This document shows positions 32,261-43,270 of a DNA stretch of 64,000 bases, piece after piece; the first letter of the stretch is position 1; every line of letters starts with the position of its first letter. This stretch comes from Stenogyne calaminthoides (taxonomy: Eukaryota > Streptophyta > Magnoliopsida > Lamiales > Lamiaceae). The notes under the pieces were generated by a model. That model saw only the letters and a list, made by a program, of their open reading frames with translations. It ran no database searches and was not told the origin of the DNA. Where the stretch lies: positions 23,396,870 through 23,460,869 of the forward strand of contig JBBCBC010000009.1 in NCBI GenBank assembly GCA_037126765.1, written 5' to 3'. Made by a program: the position numbers and the translations under genes.

Positions 32261-35200
32261 TATGTTTTTCAGGTGAAGGAAAAGGGCACTAAGCTGAATG
32301 AAGACAACATAGCCCTGATGAGTGGAAATGAATTGGCTCCTGCAGTATGGTATCTGGACAGTGGATGTTCAAGACATATGACAGGATATAAGCAATTACT
32401 CACTGACTATGTTGAGCAAAAAGGCCCTCAGATCACATTTGGAGACAACTCCAAAGGACAAACTGAATGATATGGAACTCTTGAAGTTGACTCTGTTCAT
32501 ATCCATGTTGTTTCATATGTGTCTGGTCTAAAGCATAATCTGCTTTCTATCAGCCAATTTTGTGACAAAGGATTCAGTGTTGAGTTCTCAAAGAACTTAT
32601 GTTATGTAAAAGACAATTCTTCACAAAAAATTTTACTGACTGGTACTAGAAAAGGAAATGTGTATCATGCTGATTGGAGTTCAACTCCTAAAGATACATG
32701 TTTGGTTGCAAAAAAGTTTCACTGATACCCGGTTGGTCATGTGGCACAAAAGGTGAATCACTTAAACTTCAAAACCCCGAACAAACTTGCAAGATTATTA
32801 GCACCGGAGGGGGTTACCCAATGAAGTGTTCAAGAAAGATCATGTATGTGATGCTTGTCGAAAAGGAAAACAAATCGAGCATCTTTCAAAAGCAAAGTAG
32901 ATGTTTCTACTGATAGAATACTACAACTGTTACATATGGATCTCTTTGGTCCAGTAACACCTGTGAGCACTAATGGCAGGAAATACACACTTGTGGTAGT
33001 TGATGACTACTCTAGATACACATGGGTCATATTCTTACTCAAGAAGAAGGAGACTCGCATAAAAAATCGGAACTCATGAAAAGGCTCAAGATGAAAAAAG
33101 AATCTAAGTGTGGTCAAAATCAGATCAGATAAAGGAACTGAATTTATCAACTATATTATATCTGATTATTGTGCAGCAAATGGAATAGCTCATGAAACAT
33201 CAGCTGCAAGGACCCCACAACAAAATGGTGTTCTTTGAAAAAAGAAGAAATAGGACTCAAAGAAAAGAAGTTCTGCAAAACAATGATTCTTTGGTTTATA
33301 TTTCTAAGAGATTTTGGGTTTGTTATCAACACTTTGCATGCTACTCTCAGAACAGATCCATGCTGACCAAGAATCAAGGAAAAACTCCTTATGAGATGTG
33401 GAATGAAAGGAAGCCTCTTGTTTCTTTATTTCGTGTGTTTGGTTGCAAGTGTTTCATACACAATAATGGTAAAGATCAGTTGAAAACTTTTGATAGCAAA
33501 GCTGATGAAGGAATATTCTTAGGATATTCTACAACAAGAAAGCCTTCCTTGAGTTTACAAAATCAGAGGACTCTTATTGTGGAATAAAACACCTCATGTT
33601 GTTTTTGATGAATCTACTTGTGTTCAGAAGAAACAGGAACATGACTCAGGAAAACTGACCAAGAGAATCACCACACTTAGCCTGAAAAAGAAGTCCTCTG
33701 AACCTGAGAAGAAGAAATCAGTCACTTTCTATGAATGGAGTGAATCAAACTCAGACAAAGAAGTTCAGGATGGAAAAAACTCAAGATGGTGAGACTCAGG
33801 ATGGAAATTCTCCATTGAAGGAAAGCCAACACACTGAAGCTGATCAATCTGAACATACACCATTTCAGACTCAGGCATGTAATGCCAATGAAGATGAGGT
33901 CACAGCTGAGGCAAACTCTGAATCTATCAACCAAGGGGGAACAAATGTCTCTGACAATGTTCTGAATAGAATATCCCCTGAGGAAGATGATTCTCTTTCT
34001 CCTTTTCTGTTGTTCCCTGAATTTGATGAACTGCCTGAACCTAACATTTCTGATGTTGAGGATACTACTGAAGGGGGAACATCCAGGAGAAAATGGTTGG
34101 ATAGTCATCCTACAAGTCAGATTATGGGTGATCTATCAGAAGGTGTCAAAACAAGAAGGTTCCATGGAGAAAGTGCTTTGTTCTGCTGCTTCCTATCTGA
34201 AAAAGAACCTACTGAGATTGAAGAAGCTCTACAAGATTCATTCTGGATTACTGCATTGTAAGAAGAGCTGAATCAATTCACAGGGAATGAAGTTTGGGAG
34301 CTAGTGGACAGACCTAAGAGGCACAATGTGATTGGAACTAAATGGGTGTTCAAGAATAAGAGAGATGAAAAAAACAACATTGTGAGAAACAAGGCAAGGC
34401 TAGTTGCACAAGGTTATTCCCAAGAAGAAGGCTTGGATTATGATGAAACCTTTGCACCTGTTGCAAGACTAGAAGCCATCAGATTGTTTCTTGCATATGC
34501 TACCTACATGAAATTCACAGTCTATCAGATGGATGTGAAAAGTGCATTTCTGAATGGTGTGCTTAAGGAGGAAGTATATGTAGAATAACCTCCAGGATTT
34601 TGTCAGAGTGACCAAGTTTACAGGCTCAGGAAAGCCTTCTATGGTCTTAAGCAAGTACCCAGAGCATGGTATGATACTCTTTCTCAGTTTCTTACTGACC
34701 ATGGTTTTATCAAAGGAATTGTTGATAGAACTCTGTTCAGAATAGAAGATGGAAAGACATCTTACTTATTCAGATTTATGTGGATGACATCATATTTGGT
34801 TCTCCAAATCATCAGTTGTGTGAAAAGTTTTCTACCCTGATGAAAGGAAAGTTTGAGATGTCAATGATGGGGGAGATGAATTTATTTCTTGGACTTCAGG
34901 TGAAACAAACTAAGGAAGGAATATTCATCAATCAAGCAAAATACACCAGAGATCTAATTGCAAAGTATGGTGTACAGAATTGCAGTACAGTTAGAATTCC
35001 TATGAATACTAACTACAAGATGAATCCTGGTCCTGAAGATAAATCAGTAAATTAAACTGATTATAGAGGGATCATTGGATCATTTCTATATCTCACTGCA
35101 AGCAGACCTGATATAACATTTGTTGTTGGGATATGTGCAAGATACCAAGCTAATCCTAAGGCTAGTCACATGGAGGCTGCCAAAAAGATTCTGAAATATC

Positions 35201-35724
35201 TTAAAGGCACTGTGAATAGAGGATTATGGTATCCAGCTGATGATAACCTTGGATTAACTGGTTATTCAGATGCAAACTATGGAGGATGTAGAATCGACAG
35301 GAAGTCTACCACAGGAACTTGTCAATTTCTTGGAAGTAAACTGATATCATGGTTTTCAAAGAAACAGACCTCAGTAGCAACCAGTACTACTGAAGCTGAA
35401 TACATGGCTGCAGGAAGCTGTTGTGCACAGATTCTTTGGCTCAGACAAGAATTAAGGGATTATAAGATTATAGCCAATGAAGTACCTATATTTTGTGATA
35501 ATAATAGTGCAATTGCTATTACACAAAATCCAGTATTGCACACCAGATGTAAGCATGTTGATATCAGACATCACTTCATCAGAGATCATGTTGAAAAGAA
35601 AGACATCATAATGGAGAAAATTCATACTGATAAACAGAGAGCTGACATCTTGACTAAACCTTTGGCTGAATCAAGATTTCAGGAACTATCAGTTGAATTA
35701 GGAATGTTGGATCCAGGTGAATAA
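32261..35724 (+). pseudogene. pol: pol of element B: protease, integrase, RT, RNase H
   Basis: Continues in the gag frame after TGA. Protease WYLDSGCSRHMTG (about 32,349) keeps DSG, with a TGA at 32,468. Integrase: HHCC region damaged (32,735-32,880), first Asp in LLHMDLFGP (about 32,927), second in SDKGTEF (about 33,126), but the VAERR stretch that should carry the Glu (about 33,230) reads through a lesion and stops. RT: TKWVFKNKRDE (about 34,337), LDYDETFAPVARLEA, TAA at 34,586, then VDDIIFGSP (about 34,783). The last 185 codons (35,170-35,724) form an intact RNase H with YSDANYGG, FCDNNSAIAI and HHFIRDHV. Confidence 0.92.
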
Positions 35725-36342
35725 GGCAAATCTGAAAAATTGATGGTTTTCAGGTGCATGAAGTTTTTCAGATTTACTGAAAAACTCAGGATAAAATTGA
35801 GAATCCTGAACACTGAGTCTTGGAAAACTCAGTAATTCTGAAGTTCAGTACTCAGTATTATACTGACATTTTATCAAGGTCAAAACTCAGTAAGACTGAT
35901 GGAGAAAATTAGTCTGAAGATGTTGTTGACTCATGCACTTCATTTATTGTCCAAAACTGAATCTCAGTAATCATTAGCAATAAATGACAAAATACCTGAA
36001 GAAATAATTAGGCGGGACTTTTGAAATTCTCGAGGAAAGTCAATGATCTGCAGGATCAGTAATTAAATGCACTGTTCATTAATCACCAAAAAGGATAAAT
36101 TGGCGGCTAGATACTTGCGAAACCGTCCTTTCAAATACCCATTTTAGCCGGTGTTTAATCTCAACCGTTGATTTCTTCATCTACACGATTTTTCATAAAT
36201 CAAAATCCTATATCCATTGAAAAGATTTCATTCAAGCCCTATTCCAAAAAGCCTTCATCTTCACAAACACTCTGCTTCGAAACCCTCGATTGCCCAGAAA
36301 TTTTTACCTATCTCAAAACCCTTCACCAGAAATTCTCCAAAA
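35725..36342 (+). other. Spacer between pol and 3' ORF, element B
   Basis: Same length and motif order as 7,282-7,907 in A. No ORF accepted. Confidence 0.6.
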
Positions 36343-37370
36343 ATGACACTCTCTATATACGACAAACTCGCCATTTCCAATAAACCTTGGTACGAATATG
36401 TCGTTTCTCTAGAAAGCACGTCCAATGCAACTCACGGGGAGGAGGCGTTGCATATGATTCGTTTGGCAAAGCTTACATGCCTGGTCGAGAATCAACAAGA
36501 GGTCGAATATGCGAAAGAGGTAATTGAGTTTGTTTCTAATATGCAGTTAGATAGTGAGAATTGCATAGAGTCTCAGATTACAGTCTCGCATTTGGAGCAT
36601 GGTTCAAAATATGTGATTATGTTAGGGAATTTTATATTATTCCTAAGAATCTGAATGCCATATATGAGTTAAGTGATAGAGGTGAAGACCCTACGGTATA
36701 CACGATGGGTAGGGAACAAGAGTATTTGGATAAAATTACTGAGCATCAGGTAAAGTTTGAAGCTACGTTGAATAAGAAGCATTTGAAGCCTAAATATCGA
36801 GTATTGTTGGATATTGTAAGAAAATGCATCATGAGTAGATCTAGTAATTTCGAACAGATAAGCACGCCTAAGTTAAGGCTAATGGCGGCGATTGAAGATT
36901 CACCTACTACGACATTCAATTCGTTGCACTATTTGATCAAGGTGGTGAGTGATCAAGCCAAACACATTCAGAAGGTGAATGGCTCTGTAGTTGTCAAAGG
37001 AAAAATTCTACATGCAACCAAGATTGCATTTATCTTGGAAATGTGCAGAGAAGAGGAGGAATTTTTTTGTTATTCCACTTCCTTTCCAAAGTCAAAAAAT
37101 CATGTTAAAACCAACGAAGAAGACTTTGAGAGGAAAGAAAGAGAAAAAACACCGAGTCTCGGGGAGGAGACTACCAAGAGGAAATCGAGGAAGATATAAA
37201 ATGATGATGGAGCGGTCAGGGACAATCCGCCGTAAATCCAATCGAGGAAACCGGATGAAGAAGCCAAACAAGCTAGGGGGAAAGCCCTAATGCAAATTAA
37301 AAGGAGAAAGGTGAGAAATCAAGAAGAAAGCACCGCTCCTCGTAAGCGCAGAAAGCTTCAAACGACGTAA
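36343..37370 (+). pseudogene. 3' accessory ORF, N-terminal part, element B
   Basis: Homologue of the 7,908-8,879 ORF. It starts MTLSIYDKLAISNKPWYEYV at 36,343. One frameshift near 36,615 (after GSKYV) moves to the frame ending at 37,199. The core GREQEYLDKITEH, KPKYRVLLDIV, LRLMAAIEDSPT and KILHATKIAFILEM is clearly conserved with A, while the flanks are more variable, suggesting a real protein fold that was under constraint. The Lys/Arg-rich C-terminus (37,100-37,370) is broken. Function unknown; it occupies the Sirevirus env-like slot. Confidence 0.75.
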
Positions 37371-39930
37371 AAATGAGGCTGAAACCAAGAAACTCAACCC
37401 AAGGCCGCCAAGGGTTGAAATTCCACTACTGTGTTCTTGCTCGTGGTGACAAATGTACAGAGCAAGTAATCGAGAACAGTTTTTTCGAGGTACTCGAAAC
37501 CTCTCTCGAGCTCGAGATAAAATCTCTCAGAAATCTTCAAGGGACCTCGATCCCCATCGAAGAAAGACCTGCTCGCACGCCGATCACCAACCTCGTGAAT
37601 TGCCGAACTTGATGCGCTTCAATGAACCATTTCTTGATCCATCACCAGAACTCATACAATCTGAGGCTACTGCTCCTGAAAGCCCAAGATTGAAGAAGGG
37701 AGAAGCCGAAGAGACTGAATGGCGAAGCAAGGGGGAACAACTCATCTTGGATGATACACCGAAAATAATGCCTATCCTGACCTTCAGGATATGTTCTTCA
37801 GGCTCAGAACGATAGTGTATATTCTGAATCAAACACTCCCGGAGATGATGAACATTGCTTCATACAGAAGAGAAGAGCGGTGGAATCTTTGAGACAATCG
37901 CTTAATCAATTCTCGTGTTTTAGGAAAACCAAGCTGAGAATGAAAGTAGGGGATTTTGATGAATTGGTGAAAAAGAAGCTAGCTGAAAAGAAAGCTACTG
38001 AAGGAGTAGATGTTTCCATCTCTCATGATCAAAACAAAGATAAAGATAAGGATAAGAAAGCTACTGAAGGAACCTCAGACAGATACTGAGAAAGAGAAGG
38101 AAACTGAGAGTCAGATGGGGACAGATACTAATGCTGAACCAACTGATATCAAACAACCTCGGTCGAGTTAGCATTCTTCGTGTACCTTTTTGCATCATTA
38201 TACATTATGCCGGGTTATTGAAGTACCTAGCTTTAAAACCGATGTTTATGATATCTGATCGAGGTTCAGTTGGAGCACCCAGTTCAGTTGGAAAATGTTG
38301 TACAAACTCCAGTGGTTGATTTCACACCAATCTTGGATGAGTTAAAGAAGATAGAGCCAAGGATGGAAGAGATGCTGGCAAGTCAATCTCAAAAGCTTGA
38401 GAATCTAAGCTCTTCATCAGGCATGCTGCAAAAAATTCTCACAGACAAGATGACTTAGATGGAGTTAGTCCTGGCTGCTCAAAATCAGAAAATGGAGAAC
38501 CTGAGTTCATCATCTGATACGCTTCAAACAACTCTATCAGGTAAATTAGCTACATTAGATGGAAAGATTGATGGAGTACATACAGAGCTTAATTCCAACT
38601 TGAAGCAGATGTATCAAGAAAGAACTGCCTATCTTGAAGCCAAGCTGATTGAGAAGAATGATCTGATGATCAAAACAACTGTTGAGGAAATGGGCTCTCT
38701 GCTCATGACCAAGATGACAGAGATGATTCATGATGTCTTCTCAAAGCAGTTTGCTCCTCTTTCAGATGAGTTCTCAATGGCCAAAAACTACATGTTGAGG
38801 CTAGAAGATGAGCATGATCAACAAGTTAGGCGGGCGGTCAGATGAGCAAGGAGCAATACTATATGGATATCTTGACCGACTCAACTACTCCCAAGGTATG
38901 GTGCCAAAAAGGGGGAAAGGCCTGGTGGCAAATTAAGTGAGTTGTTGGCACAAACCTTGGAGAGAAAGGCACAAAAAGAAGCTGAAGGAAAGAAAATTTT
39001 GGATGCCTTGAGTGAGATTGAAGCCACTGAGAAACTAAAGTTTGCAGAAGCTGAGAAACCTACCTTCACTCGCATAAAATGATCGATCACTGAGGAAGTA
39101 ATTACTGAGAAAATGAGTGATAGAAGGATGGTTGAAACAAGCAAGGCAGAAGAAGAACAAGCCAGACCAGAAAAGAGAAAAGCAGTTGCCTTTGTTGAAA
39201 CTGAAAAGAAGAAAAGAGCAAAGGTAGTTAAACCTACTCAGAGGAAGCTGATTATGGAATTTGAAGAATCAGATGAAGAACCAGAAAAGGAAACGGAAAC
39301 TCAACTAGAGACTTGTGATACCAAGAAGACTCTGAAGGCCCTGCAGATTGAAAAGGAGAAAAAAGAACCTGCTAACTTCAGTTTACGTGCTGCTCCTCTC
39401 GACGAAAGAAGAAAAAGAAGAAGAAACGAAAAGAGAAGAGGTGGATTCAAATAGTTTTTAAGCAAAAGGAGAGGTACATAAAAGACTCAGAAATGGCCGC
39501 ATATTGACAAGTGGATGCCTCTACAGTTCAATGATGCATGGGAAGAGATCAAGAGAACCTTCTGGTTCTATTATGAGATTCGAGAGAATGGAGGGGAGCA
39601 AATTTCGGATAAGAACGAAGCCTTCATTGAGTACTTCATCGACATTCTATCCTAAATACCGCAAAGTTGGATCAACATGGCGTATGAAGGAAACACTCGA
39701 GATAGTAGCCCCGGTCCTTACATATACCCAAATCCTAGTTTGAGAATGGCTATGTAAATGAGGCGATCATTTCTCGGAAATAGCCCAAAGATGCCATCCA
39801 AATAGGCATAACAGAAATAACCCCGAAATTATCAAGGCAAGAGATGAACCCGAAGAAGAGATACTACGGATGTTCAACCCGGAAGTCACGAGAGGATGAA
39901 GTGGAAGAAAAAATCAAGACTATGTATTGC
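37371..39930 (+). pseudogene. 3' accessory ORF, C-terminal part, element B
   Basis: Same block order as A. ESPRLKKGEAEETEWRSKGE at about 37,677-37,737; coiled coil with two similar segments (38,327-38,455 and 38,459-38,840, repeats of QKLENLSSSS / QKMENLSSSS) separated by one TAG at 38,456; a Lys-rich block KKKRAKVVKPTQRKL near 39,208; acidic EESDEEPEKE; then HIDKWMPLQF near 39,500. A TAG at about 39,452 replaces the Lys seen in A. The repeated helical segments suggest an oligomerising protein. Unknown function. Confidence 0.72.
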
Positions 39931-40165
39931 TTTTAAATTCATTGTTTTTTTACTTTTCATTGTAATCAGAAACTCTTATCCTACATCAATGAAAATTTAT
40001 CTTTATGCTCAAAGATAATATCTCATTATCTTTTACATGTCTTGATATGCCGATTGTTAAGGAAATTGTTGGGAAAAAATTGTCATTTTGGTTTGTAATA
40101 GATAAACTGAAACCTGAGTATAGGTTAGGTTTTCTTAAATGTAACAAGATGGTTTTGGCATCATC
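39931..40165 (+). other. 3' untranslated region of element B
   Basis: About 235 bp, homologous to 11,560-11,913 of A but shorter. No ORF accepted. Confidence 0.65.
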
Positions 40166-40179
40166 AAAAATGGGGAAAT
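40166..40179 (+). other. Polypurine tract of element B
   Basis: AAAAATGGGGAAAT immediately before the 3' LTR start TGTTGGGAG at 40,180. One T interrupts the run seen in A. Confidence 0.85.
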
Positions 40180-42052
40180 TGTTGGGAGATGAATTTAATA
40201 AAGAAGTTTTGATTAGATCCCAAAACCCCGAGTATGACATGTTCAGATAATCTTGATAGATCGAAATCGGTTTCAAAGATAGATTGTTCAGAAGTTATCT
40301 CGCACCATGTATAGTCGCCAGATATAGATCGAAGTTAGATTTTGAAGATACTAAAGAACTGAAGACTCAGGAAATACTGAGTAATTAAAGAATCAAGAGA
40401 ATCAAGAATAAGTAGAATCGAGAATCAAGAGAATCAAGACTCGTAATATATCAAGACACTCAAGACTCGTAATATATCAAGACTCAAGAAGTTCTTTCAA
40501 GACACTAAAGACTCGATGAGTTATCAAGACTCAAGATAACCTCAATTTTCGAGGCACCAATAATAATATCTATCTCAATACTACAAAAAACCGAAAAACG
40601 CACATGTTCAGAAAAGTAGATATTGCCCAAAACATTCTAGTGCAGACTAAAGGAGCTGAGTCTAAGTGTTGTTTAAGGTTGTCTCATTCAGAGAGATTGA
40701 CCAAAAAGAGCCGTTTTGTTTGTCTACATTCACTGATGACAAGAACCAATCGTAGGAAGACAACATCAGATTTCATCGACCTTCGAAAAGCGACAGGACC
40801 CTGAATTATGTCAGTAGTACTAAGTTTCAGACTGCAAAAATTGGTGATTGGCTACATGGCTGCATATTTCCTAAAACATGCAAGGGAGTGTTCAAACCTT
40901 AAATATAGTCGTTCATCAAACACCAGAAGAGGAAACCCTTGATACTATCTCCTCCAACGGATAGTTTTTTAAGAGTAACCTTGGTGAAGGTTGCCTATAA
41001 ATACCAGTGACCTTCTACATTGAGAGGTTACGGGAAATTTCAAGCAACTCAAGAGCTCATTCGTATTATTGCAAATTGAAGCACTCAAAAAACCTAGAAT
41101 TTCCCAAGTGTTTCACATTGGAGAGAGCTCATTCACTAAGCCTGGATTGATAAAAAATATCCAAAGCTTAGTAGAGATATCCTAGCCTTTGTATTTGTTC
41201 TTATTGTAAAGGATATCTCACCCTAGTTGGAAACCAACCAAAAACTCAAACCCTTTGTTAAGGTAGTTTGTGTGTGATTTGTTTGTGAGTTAGAGTTGTA
41301 AAGAGTTAGTAAGCTACAGTGAGTTAGCCAGAAAACTCTAGAGAAGAAGTTGGTAAGCTACTTGTGTGTGTTTGAGTTAGTAAGCTGCAGTGAGTTAGCC
41401 AGAAAACTCAAGGTAGAAAAGTGAGTAAGCTACAGTTAGTTAGCCTGAAAGCTTTAGGAAGTGGTTAAGGAATTTCTCTAAAGATCGAGAGAGTGGCCGT
41501 AGAGCTTGAGTCTCTGAACCACTATAATTGTTGTGTTGTTTGCTTTACTTCTTTGCATTCTTATCTCGTTGCATGTTTTTCATTTGAAAGCATATTTCAT
41601 CGATATTCATTGGAACCAATCCAATTTGAACTTCCATCAAATTGATCACAAATTTTAATCACTTTGTTTTATTAAAGGGAATATTTTCAAAGAAAGCTAA
41701 AACGCCAGTATAAACTTAGAGCCAACCATTCCAAGACACTAGAGTAGCTAGAAATGATAGTTACCAAATCGAACTAACTCTCTACCGAGTGTTCAAGAAG
41801 ATAATTATCTCGATCCAAGCTCCTCGGATCTCTAAAAATTCAGATCGGGTTGGGCTAATCTGGGCTTCCGAAAGCGGCTTTCGGATCATTGTTTCAAGAG
41901 ACTTTGACTCGGGGCAATCCGTGCTTCTCGTAGCAAAATTATCGGGATAACTCCACCCATCCGACCTCGAAAGAAAGAAAAGTTTCAAAAATCATTGAAC
42001 ACTTGTATTCCCCCCCATACACGTGTGAGACTCGTTAGCACCGGGACCAATA
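40180..42052 (+). repeat. 3' LTR of element B
   Basis: 1,873 bp, TGTTGGGAG to GGACCAATA, followed by target duplication GTTAA. TATAAATA at 40,996-41,003. Alternates nearly clean stretches (40,600-41,470) with stretches dense in CTG/CAG-centred changes (40,230-40,590 and 41,470-42,000) relative to the 5' LTR. It is shorter mainly through loss of one 77-bp unit and through small deletions. Confidence 0.94.
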
Positions 42053-42057
42053 GTTAA
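42053..42057. repeat. Target site duplication of element B, right copy
   Basis: GTTAA, identical to 27,677-27,681. Confidence 0.93.
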
Positions 42058-43270
42058 TAATGTAGAGATTATTCCGTATTGTTCCATGACAGATAACAAC
42101 ATCGTTATGAAAAACAGTAACATGTTTATTAAAACTAACAAAATATCCATCAGCAAATAGTTTTGAAACTGAAATAAGGTTTTTGCAAAAAACGGGAACA
42201 TAAAGAACATCTCTTAAAATTAAACTCTTGTCTTCAAAAGATAGGTGCACGTCTCCCACTGCTGCTGCCGCTCTCGTATCCTCGCCTAGCGCGAGGATCT
42301 CTCTTCCACTAAGTTGACGGGTCCGCTTGAACCCCTGTAAAGTGAAACAAACATGATCAGTCGATCTCGTATCCACTACCCTCGAATGGGTAACATACGC
42401 CGATAAACAAGTTTCAACAACTAGTGCGAGAGAATTACCTTTCTTTCCATTCCGCTTGGGTTTGGAACAGGCTGACCTCCAATGTCCTTTTTCACCGCAG
42501 TTAAAACACTTTCCCTTAGCTGGTTTCTTTACTCCTCCTTCCCTCTTCACCTTTCCTTTGCCCTTGGCAACACTTGAGTTAGCTTTACTTTTGGTCATCT
42601 TCTTCTTCTTACCTCCTTTTGGTCCAGAAGAGGAAGATGGACCGGCTGTCGCTAGTGTTTGGCTGCTCTCTCCCAATATTCCTTCAGTCGAGACTAAAGC
42701 TTGTAGCAGATCAGGCAAGGAAAACTTCTGATTGTTTATTTGGTAATTGAGCCTGAACTGCTCGAAGCTTTTGGGCAGGGAATGGAGTATGAAATCTATC
42801 TGGGTCTCGATGTCATATTCAGCTCCAAGTACCTCAAGTTTGTTAAGGTGATCCATCATTTGGAGAACGTGCTCCCTTACGGGCGTTCCCTCCACCATTT
42901 TCATTGAGAGCATGTCTCTCATGGTGATCTGGCGAGCCACGCGGTTCTGATGTTGGAACATCGCTTTAAGATTGTCCATGATGTCTGCAGCAGTTTCAAC
43001 GTTTTGGTGTTGGTGTTGCAACACATCTGACATGGAAGCCAAGATGGTACACTTTGCCATTTCGTTGGAACGCTCCCAGTCAGCATACTCTTTCTTTTCC
43101 ATTTTACTAGACTCATCAGTCGGCTTTTTTGGTTTGGGTGTGGTAAGGACCCAGTTATGGTGTTGTGCAGTGAGGACAATAGTAAGTTTTCGATACCAAT
43201 CAACAAAGTTTTCTCCAGTAAGCAAATTGTCTTTCAGTATATTGAACAGTGGATTAAAAGGTTGCGACAT
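42058..43270 (-). pseudogene. gag: gag and protease start of element F (intact frame, split by B)
   Basis: About 404 codons open from MSQPFNPLFN at 43,270. I prefer this ATG to one 20 codons upstream because gag of related copia elements starts close to this motif. The gag core contains ENFVDWYRKLTIVL and ILHSLPKSFEQF; then a Lys/Ser-rich linker, a perfect CCHC zinc knuckle (CFNCGEKGHWRSAC, about 42,490), and the protease region with VVDTRSTDHVC, where D-T-R stands in place of the usual D-S/T-G. It continues to RNNLYIIN at the B insertion. No internal stop, so F gag was probably intact when B landed. Confidence 0.9.

Larger units (their letters stand above)
27682..42052 (+). mobile_element. 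Complete Sirevirus-like Ty1/copia element B, 14,371 bp
   Basis: Two LTRs (2,042 and 1,873 bp), PBS, gag, pol, 3' accessory region and purine tract in the order seen in A, flanked by GTTAA duplications. It interrupts element F within the gag-protease to integrase reading frame, so B is younger than F. All long frames have stops or frameshifts. The last LTR dinucleotide is TA (CCAATA) rather than CA. Confidence 0.96.

Noticed and set aside
40230..42000. RIP-like or deamination mutagenesis as cause of the CTG/CAG changes
   Set aside because: Those processes give C-to-T or G-to-A without length change. Here bases are inserted, deleted and changed in both directions (A to G in tcagg to tcggg).
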